This document shows, piece after piece, positions 7,301 to 11,221 of a stretch of 11,221 bases of DNA (positions are counted from its first letter, which is position 1; each line of letters starts with the position of its first letter). The position numbers and the translations under genes were made by a program. The stretch covers positions 1-11,221 of the forward strand of contig JAFGCE010000072.1 of the NCBI GenBank assembly GCA_016932755.1. Direction: 5' to 3'. This stretch comes from Candidatus Woesearchaeota archaeon (lineage in GTDB: Archaea; Nanobdellota; Nanobdellia; Woesearchaeales; JAGWAF01). The notes beneath the pieces were generated by a model, which did no database searches, was not told the DNA's origin, and was given only the letters and a program-made list of their open reading frames with translations.

Positions 7301-10300
7301 GAGCTGTTTTCAATTATCAGGTTGCAGTTGGTTGCTGTCCAGTTATCCTGGCTTCCTGTTGTGAAGCTGAATGTGCCTATGTCCATGGATGTGTAATTAG
7401 TTGAGTTGTAGAATGCCCTGCTTAGCTTGTAAGTTGAAGTTGTTTCTATTGGAGTTACATTAACCTGGAATGCCGGATTATTGTAAACAGGCCCTGTATT
7501 GTCTGCTCCGTCCCTTGCAGAAACATTTACAACATAGCTTGGATAATCCTGTGTTATCGCGCCTGTTGTTATTGTGCATGCTGAGCTTGTTATTGGCTGT
7601 GCAGCTCCGTTGATTGTATAATAGCATCCGCAGATTCCTGATGAATCAGCTGAAGGCTTTGCTTTTAGGTCAAGGTTTGTGCCGTATCCAACTGTTACAA
7701 CATTGCTTATGTTCCCTCCGACCTCCACTTCTGAAACAGTTGGAGCAGTATTTTCATAAAGCTGTGTTGTCAGTGTGCTTGACTTGATTTCATTGTTTGG
7801 CTGTGCGTTGACCTCAACAGCATAGCTTCTTGCAACCTGAGGTGTGGATGAGGTATTGCATGTAAGAGTTACTGTAAAGCTTGCCAAAGTACCTATATAT
7901 TGTATCTTTCCAGCATATCCTGTTGATTCAGGCAGCCACTGCAGCCCTTCCTCATTATCTATCAATGTGCACTGTGTTGTGTTGTATGGGAACCTCTTGC
8001 CCCATGCTGCGTCGTTTTCAGCTATAAATATGGATAATGATGTATGTGATTGCGAGCTTGAAAGAGTCAATGTGTAATTGTTGTTTATGTAAAGCCTATC
8101 AAGATGGCTGTAAGTGACTGAGCCATCCCCTCCGATTGTGCCTGAAGCTGTGTGAGGGACTGTTATGCAGGATGAATAGTTCCATTCTGCTCCGTTGTTT
8201 GAGTTGATGCATCCGCTTAGTCCGTAGCAGTTTGTGTCTGCGCAGTCTGCGTATCCGTCATAGTCATTATCATATCCGTCGTTGCATGTGTCTTCTGTGT
8301 TTCTTTCGCAGATTCCGACATTATCGCAGTCAGCATCCGAGCAGTCAACTGCGCTGTTTCCATCGTTGTCTTTTCCGTCTGTGCATTGCTCTACTGTGTT
8401 TTCTGAGCTGCATGTTGTTCCTGAGTATGTTGCAAGCTCTCCTGCGCAGTCTGCGTCTCTGCAGTCTGTTCCTCCTGAGCCGTAATTTCCATTTGTCGCT
8501 GCGTCATTGTCGTTGTTTTGGTTGTCGGCGCAACTGTCGTAGGTGTAGTTTTCGATGCTTGGGCATGGGTCGCATGCGTCGTACATTGCCCAGCAGTCTG
8601 AGTTTGTCAGGTTTCCTATGTTTGTTGCGACTTTTGTTGCGTTGTTTCTGTCAATCTGGTTGTCTGTGCAGCTTGCTTTTGTGTCGTAGTCGTTGTCCAA
8701 TGCGTCCCAGCAGTAGTCAAATGAGCCGATTACGAATTCTTTTGACATGCATACCTGGCTTGGGTTTGAAGGGTTTACAACTCCAAGGCAGTTTGGATCG
8801 TCGCAGTCAAATCCTGTTGATGTGTTCTGCACATAAGATGCGCCGTTCCAGTAGTATGCATCCAAATCGTTGTCTTTTCCGTCAAAGCACCATGATGCGC
8901 TTGATGACTCGTTTGTTGGGCAGCTTCCCAGCCCATAGCAGTCATAGTCATCGCAGTCTGCTCCTGTTGTGCTTACTAACGGGTCTGGTATGAATAGTGA
9001 TTTCCAGTTTGCGCTTCCTCCCATTAAGTCTGCGTCGTAGTCGTTGTCTATGGTGTCATTGCACTGGTCTTCTCTTAGCGGGCATATTCCTCCGAGGCTG
9101 CTTACTGTGTTATTTCTTCCCCAGCAGGAGTATGAATCAAAGCAGTCTATGCTTTTTCCCCTGCAGTCTGAATAACTTCCGTCGCAGTAGAAATTGCTGT
9201 ACTGGTTTCCGTAGTCTGCGTCGTTGTTGAATGTGTCGTTGCATGAGCTTGGTGATGATGAGTAGTTTGCTGTTCCTTCTGCTGTTGAGCCGTATTCGCA
9301 GTATGCTGTTAGCGATGTTGCGTTGTAGTATTTTACAGGGGTTGCTCCTGAGTAGTATGCCCCTATCTTTCCGTTGCAGTCAGAGTCTTCGCAGTCTACA
9401 TTTCCGTCTCCGTCGTTGTCAAATCCGTCCCAGCATGTTGATTCTGCTGCTTCACATCTGATTGCATCTCCGTTTGAGGTTACTCCAATCTGCTCTCCAT
9501 AGCAATCGCTGTCCCTGCAGTCAAACTGCCCGCTGAAATCAAGATCGTTGTCAACATTGTCATTGCATGAGTGGCTTGATGTTATTGTTCCGTATATGTA
9601 TTGTGTTGTTGTGTGAGGAAGGTTTGAATCGTTTTCATTCCAGTTTGTTGGAGCGCTTGAGCTTACTATTAAGTTGAGATTTGATTCAGGTGTTGCGCTT
9701 CCTCCGTATCCGACAACAAGCTCAAATGTTTCAGTTGATGTTGAAGTGTAGTTAACATACATTACCTGGTCAACTGTTTTTGTTGCTCCGATTACCTCTT
9801 TTGTCTGGTATGAAACATTATTTACTCCCAAAACATCTGTTGAAAGGGTGCTTGCTCCGGATGAATAGGCATATTTTCCATAAGTTGCGAAAGTATTCAA
9901 ATTGTTTATTGCGTTGCTTGTCTCATAGGTTGAGCCTGTAACGCTTCCCATGTTGAACCTTACCTTCAGTGTTCCTGCTGGCTTGATTGAATATGTATAT
10001 GCATAAGGAACAGATTTTCCACCTACTGAGATTGTTCCTGTGCAGATATTTGTTGCAGAACTGCATGTTGCAGCTGAAGCTTTGAACTCTTCCTCAAATG
10101 CGCCTTGCGAGCCGAAGCTTAAACCTCCGAAGTTGTCATATGGATATGGAGTTACAAGCTCTGGGTGGTTTGTGAAATATTCTGAGCTGTTTGGGCATGT
10201 GAAATAAGCTATTCCAAGGCAGTCTGGGTCGCTGCAGTCGATTGCAGTATCCCCGTCATTGTCAATACCGTCATGGCATTCCATTTCCACTGTATTGTAT

Positions 10301-11221
10301 TTTGATTTTGCTGATGAGAATACCAGGTCTCCTTCCCAGTGGCACTTTACTGAGTTGTTGAAGTACTGTCCTAGCTGGCTTAGGTAGCATCCCAATGATT
10401 TGGACATGTCTCCTCCGCCGACAAGCCCTGACCAGCTGTTGTTGTGGACAAATATCAGCTGGTTCAATGAAGCAAAGGAATCTGCAGTGTCGTTCAAGTC
10501 GCATCCTGTAAGTATCCATGGTATTTCCCTGTCTATTGCCCCATAGCTCATGTTCTGGACAGTATAGTTGAATGTCAGGTTTCCATCGCTTACACCAGCA
10601 TGTGTCTTGCTGATTTGCAGTATGCTTCCGTTTGACAAAGTTATGTTGCAGTAGGCTGTTCCAGCAGGGGCTGTTATTCCTGTGAAAGTGATATTGAACT
10701 CGTGCATGTGGGTTCCAAGCAGAGCGCTTCCTGTCTCGCAGTTTATGTCTGCTGCTGAGTCTGGGCTTGCATCGCAGCCTGATCCTCCTCCTGAGCAGCA
10801 CAAGGGCTCAAAGATTCCTTCTATCATGTAAGCTTCTTTTTCTGTCGGCGACTGGATTGTGATGTTTATTGTAGGGGTTGTATTGCTTACTGACATGTTG
10901 CCTGTCTTGTTTGCATAAGCATAGAACTCATGCACTGTGCCGACATTTCCTGTCGCGTTCACATGCCACGTTACAACCTGCCACTGGCTTGCATTTAGCT
11001 CAATTGTGTAAGGGTTGCTTGTGTTTGTCCAGAAAGGTATTCCTGAATTCATTGGAACAGCCCCTTCTTTTATCTGGCTTAACAAGACAGTCAGGTTTTC
11101 GCTCATGCTGTAGCTGCTGTAGTTTTCTCCGTCGAATGCCCTTGCTTCGCACGACCAGTTTTCCCATGGTGAAGTCATTGAGCTATCAAGTGTTGAGACA
11201 TTAACAAGCAGTCCTTCAGTG
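4297..11221 (-). CDS. Giant membrane-anchored surface protein with MopE-like repeats, TSP-like modules and a C-terminal lipase/esterase domain (5' end outside window)
   Basis: The frame is open to the right edge; numbering here starts at the Met encoded at 11178, giving 2,293 residues plus at least 14 upstream, so the signal peptide is not seen. Residues 1-300 are beta-rich with about 19 N-x-S/T sequons and a WSCEARAFDG module. Residues 301-322 and 538-986 hold ten MopE-like Cys/Asp repeats. Residues 990-1360 look like several beta domains. A thrombospondin type 3-like stretch (1370-1415), a Cys-rich module (1429-1482) and a TSP1-like module (1486-1523) follow. Residues 1545-1795 are a probable beta-sandwich region, then an alpha/beta-hydrolase domain (1815-2053; Ser1885, Asp2006, His2036), a GDGICGACE Cys module (2104-2123), three membrane helices (2130-2213) and a charged cytoplasmic tail. 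The stop overlaps the asd start. It probably acts at the outer cell surface in adhesion and ester hydrolysis; the specific role is unknown. Confidence 0.85.
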   Translation of the reverse strand, partial: TEGLLVNVSTLDSSMTSPWENWSCEARAFDGENYSSYSMSENLTVLLSQIKEGAVPMNSGIPFWTNTSNPYTIELNASQWQVVTWHVNATGNVGTVHEFYAYANKTGNMSVSNTTPTINITIQSPTEKEAYMIEGIFEPLCCSGGGSGCDASPDSAADINCETGSALLGTHMHEFNITFTGITAPAGTAYCNITLSNGSILQISKTHAGVSDGNLTFNYTVQNMSYGAIDREIPWILTGCDLNDTADSFASLNQLIFVHNNSWSGLVGGGDMSKSLGCYLSQLGQYFNNSVKCHWEGDLVFSSAKSKYNTVEMECHDGIDNDGDTAIDCSDPDCLGIAYFTCPNSSEYFTNHPELVTPYPYDNFGGLSFGSQGAFEEEFKASAATCSSATNICTGTISVGGKSVPYAYTYSIKPAGTLKVRFNMGSVTGSTYETSNAINNLNTFATYGKYAYSSGASTLSTDVLGVNNVSYQTKEVIGATKTVDQVMYVNYTSTSTETFELVVGYGGSATPESNLNLIVSSSAPTNWNENDSNLPHTTTQYIYGTITSSHSCNDNVDNDLDFSGQFDCRDSDCYGEQIGVTSNGDAIRCEAAESTCWDGFDNDGDGNVDCEDSDCNGKIGAYYSGATPVKYYNATSLTAYCEYGSTAEGTANYSSSPSSCNDTFNNDADYGNQYSNFYCDGSYSDCRGKSIDCFDSYSCWGRNNTVSSLGGICPLREDQCNDTIDNDYDADLMGGSANWKSLFIPDPLVSTTGADCDDYDCYGLGSCPTNESSSASWCFDGKDNDLDAYYWNGASYVQNTSTGFDCDDPNCLGVVNPSNPSQVCMSKEFVIGSFDYCWDALDNDYDTKASCTDNQIDRNNATKVATNIGNLTNSDCWAMYDACDPCPSIENYTYDSCADNQNNDNDAATNGNYGSGGTDCRDADCAGELATYSGTTCSSENTVEQCTDGKDNDGNSAVDCSDADCDNVGICERNTEDTCNDGYDNDYDGYADCADTNCYGLSGCINSNNGAEWNYSSCITVPHTASGTIGGDGSVTYSHLDRLYINNNYTLTLSSSQSHTSLSIFIAENDAAWGKRFPYNTTQCTLIDNEEGLQWLPESTGYAGKIQYIGTLASFTVTLTCNTSSTPQVARSYAVEVNAQPNNEIKSSTLTTQLYENTAPTVSEVEVGGNISNVVTVGYGTNLDLKAKPSADSSGICGCYYTINGAAQPITSSACTITTGAITQDYPSYVVNVSARDGADNTGPVYNNPAFQVNVTPIETTSTYKLSRAFYNSTNYTSMDIGTFSFTTGSQDNWTATNCNLIIENSSKQEVYRTTATKGGSSNTLTCSGTVALPSNITTKDGMYFIRVNVTDSDGDTILSKRKVFYVCNSIHSSGTGWTCAKADLDNDGITEGLYTDVYNGTPQICDTCPGITNLKKDDNGNGYDDACEPEEEGHDDDDPGKCEDKCVAGEIECRGQNIFECRDTNADGCDEWALKQTCPSTDECKIVDGTATCVCVENWLCDDWGECSPIGIKERYCEDIHACGTEENMPETERSCIEGPEVEEPAAPALNEGEGAGVVSCVAVARKQKLPEIHSLDPAELMEMISIPFGYEIIKSPFRLDCSGEYVEMTISVPEDYGDIRALRCSGADCSPLTYEKQDDFICGTEWSVARTEVRNTTSIKADEIEPIKKEEGKITDKNRVLESGKTKAEFYGELPPVISAAISAPNFDVHQPKNPSLSIVGTPILLKVDTSFIGAVPVKVTLPYLITEEYDEESIAVYASVIEEGVYKWDYLDGEIDPENKTVTVDISDVTKYLNGKKEVMLAPLGVMCETCGISRFEEVYHYPGSRNAVILVHGLDSSPATFNLLIDDFRFNNQPWQVWTLSYSSTRKIETTAEEFANYLQMHSNEYDTISIVGHSLGAIIAQQALHYSDLERVKDPDSYSYLDKVRRAVLIAAPNKGSPGAEVYLNLYKYLSAFNESYSLFNANSEVIKELAMGRVVPRVRGVKYYVLAGTRPMDINAGLFKISTEEIFDFFMKNDGIVSTESAQFVGGEPVNNTCVDYWEINTTHTEIIDNPLARRFVERVLSESISQDAVGQGLIGYNQYFKLSVNDCSPDDYYFIIGKKIRDIDICDPCNCGDGICGACENQLTCSADCGVIFERDILGPLIIYALLLITFLLTIGYTTKKFVVQVFAGSRWLKAIATFVVLSTAATALYSFNYKAYMGLAYISIAFIVSYLTLMEIWAVKSGFNRWLSLKKTAEEIAESEIIFRKFNEKAGQAISWAFKPFKAAKVKIDSMFKRGLESDIEDLKKELEKLKRIEKGEKK
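4300..4791 (-). other. Three-helix membrane anchor and charged cytoplasmic tail of the giant protein
   Basis: Hydrophobic segments at residues 2130-2150, 2166-2184 and 2190-2213 form three membrane helices. An odd number puts the lipase and repeats outside and the last 80 residues inside. The tail begins with an amphipathic Lys/Glu-rich stretch and ends in a probable coiled coil (DIEDLKKELEKLKRIEKG, about 2273-2290). A C-terminal anchor with a folded cytoplasmic tail is more elaborate than the single-helix anchor usual for archaeal surface proteins. Confidence 0.75.
4307..4312 (-). promoter_or_regulatory. Shine-Dalgarno of asd
   Basis: The minus strand reads AGGTGA six bases before the GTG at 4300, inside the last codons of the giant gene. 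It decides the unusual GTG start of asd and supports coupling of asd translation to that of the surface protein. Confidence 0.65.
5020..5736 (-). other. Alpha/beta-hydrolase (lipase/esterase) domain of the giant protein
   Basis: Residues 1815-2053 contain every landmark of a lipase-type fold. They are the oxyanion segment ILVHGLDSSP (1819-1828), the nucleophile elbow IVGHSLGA (Ser1885), IAAPNKGSPGAE after strand 6, the acid segment KNDGIVSTESA (Asp2006) and THTEI (His2036). The AAPNKGSPGA segment is characteristic of lipases and PGAP1/DUF676-like hydrolases that act on lipid esters. The domain sits about 75 residues outside the first membrane helix, so it would work close to the outer membrane surface. 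Triad residues are all intact, which argues for catalysis rather than a binding-only role. Substrate unknown. Confidence 0.85.
6610..6894 (-). other. Cysteine-rich module and thrombospondin type 1-like module of the giant protein
   Basis: Residues 1429-1482 carry about ten cysteines in a pattern seen in many prokaryotic surface proteins (CxxKC, GEIEC, GCDEW, QTCPSTDEC). Residues 1486-1523 have the TSP1 look: WLCDDWGECSPIG with Trp1486 and Trp1491, then RYC, CGTEE and a closing RSC. TSP1 modules are usually adhesive and disulfide-stabilised. An Ala/Pro/Glu linker (1524-1540) follows. Confidence 0.65.
6934..7083 (-). other. Thrombospondin type 3-like calcium-binding segment of the giant protein
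   Basis: Residues 1366-1415 contain KADLDNDGITEGL, then ICDTCPGITNL and KKDDNGNGYDDACE. This matches the TSP3 layout of DxDxDG loops with a CPxxxN turn and a closing DAC. The family binds several calcium ions per unit. It is followed by an acidic linker rich in Glu and Asp (1416-1428). Confidence 0.75.
8221..10278 (-). repeat. Ten MopE-like Cys/Asp metal-binding-type repeats in the giant protein
   Basis: Each unit has a first half close to CxDGxDNDxDG and a second half close to DCxDxDCxG. Units begin at Cys301, 538, 582, 646, 706, 764, 823, 883, 932 and 965 (nucleotides 10278, 9567, 9435, 9243, 9063, 8889, 8712, 8532, 8385 and 8286, reading leftwards). The first is isolated; the other nine are tandem. 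Units 1, 3, 9 and 10 are compact (22 residues). Units 4, 5, 6 and 8 have 5-22 extra residues between the halves, and unit 7 has lost the standard second half. Asp-rich DxDxDG loops of this kind bind calcium in related modules and the paired cysteines probably form disulfides; MopE itself is a copper-binding surface protein. On the DNA, the repeats appear as recurring blocks such as TCCGTCGTTGTC on the + strand. Confidence 0.82.

Noticed and set aside
8232..8993. A 253-codon plus-strand open frame antisense to the giant gene
   Set aside because: Its Arg/Leu/Cys/Ser-rich translation has no recognisable fold and is the mirror of the Asp/Asn/Cys repeat codons. Lack of stops follows from the repeat composition.
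8221..9600. Regularly spaced short DNA repeats that could suggest a CRISPR or other direct-repeat array
   Set aside because: Repeat copies are imperfect, differ in spacing, stay in one reading frame and encode the Cys/Asp protein motif, so they are coding repeats.
10271..10801. A 176-codon minus-strand open frame in the giant gene region
   Set aside because: It is an alternative frame of the giant gene; the main frame carries the first Cys/Asp repeat and many sequons there, while this one is Arg/His/Gln-rich with no motif.

Overview
The window looks like archaeal chromosome. It encodes a CDP-archaeol synthase (CarS family, restricted to Archaea), an archaetidylserine synthase/decarboxylase pair and an N-terminal piece of the archaeal/eukaryotic diphthamide enzyme Dph2. 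It also has an archaeal-type TATA element placed for a leaderless transcript, and GGTGA-type Shine-Dalgarno sites at tight gene junctions. The moderate GC content, dense packing and very long cysteine- and Asn-rich surface protein fit a DPANN-type genome (for example the Woesearchaeota/Pacearchaeota/Aenigmarchaeota group). That lineage call is inference; no rRNA or tRNA gene is present to settle it.

Layout, left to right. On the + strand there is a 5'-truncated alpha/beta hydrolase (1-862), a Dph2 fragment of only 86 residues (896-1156) and a small multi-pass membrane protein of unknown function (1158-1607). These converge on a long minus-strand block, with an 18-base overlap of the two 3' ends at 1590-1607. 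Read 5' to 3' (right to left), the minus-strand block is: a giant surface protein, open at the right edge, with at least 2,307 residues in the window (4297-11221); archaetidylserine decarboxylase (3683-4300); a small His/Asp-rich membrane protein (3256-3672); archaetidylserine synthase (2650-3255); CDP-archaeol synthase (2107-2649); and a PgsA-type CDP-alcohol phosphotransferase (1590-2105). Junctions are GTGA overlap, 10 bases, 0, 0 and 1 base, so all six genes are probably one operon.

How the genes work together. CarS makes CDP-archaeol. PssA exchanges CMP for serine and Asd decarboxylates the product to archaetidylethanolamine, while the PgsA-type enzyme would use the same CDP-archaeol to make an archaetidylglycerol-phosphate-type lipid. 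The route needs a phosphatase after PgsA, and the unexplained His/Asp membrane protein inside the cluster is a candidate. Heading this lipid operon, and coupled to asd by a 4-base overlap, is the giant protein. In order it has a beta-rich, heavily sequon-decorated N-terminal part, ten MopE-like Cys/Asp repeats, more beta-rich segments, thrombospondin type 3-like and type 1-like modules, a beta-sandwich-like region, a complete alpha/beta-hydrolase domain with an intact Ser-Asp-His triad, three membrane helices and a charged cytoplasmic tail. A membrane-tethered ecto-lipase/esterase of this size in a phospholipid biosynthesis operon is the most unusual thing here. No intergenic stretch exceeds about 35 bases, and no RNA gene, CRISPR array or insertion sequence was seen.
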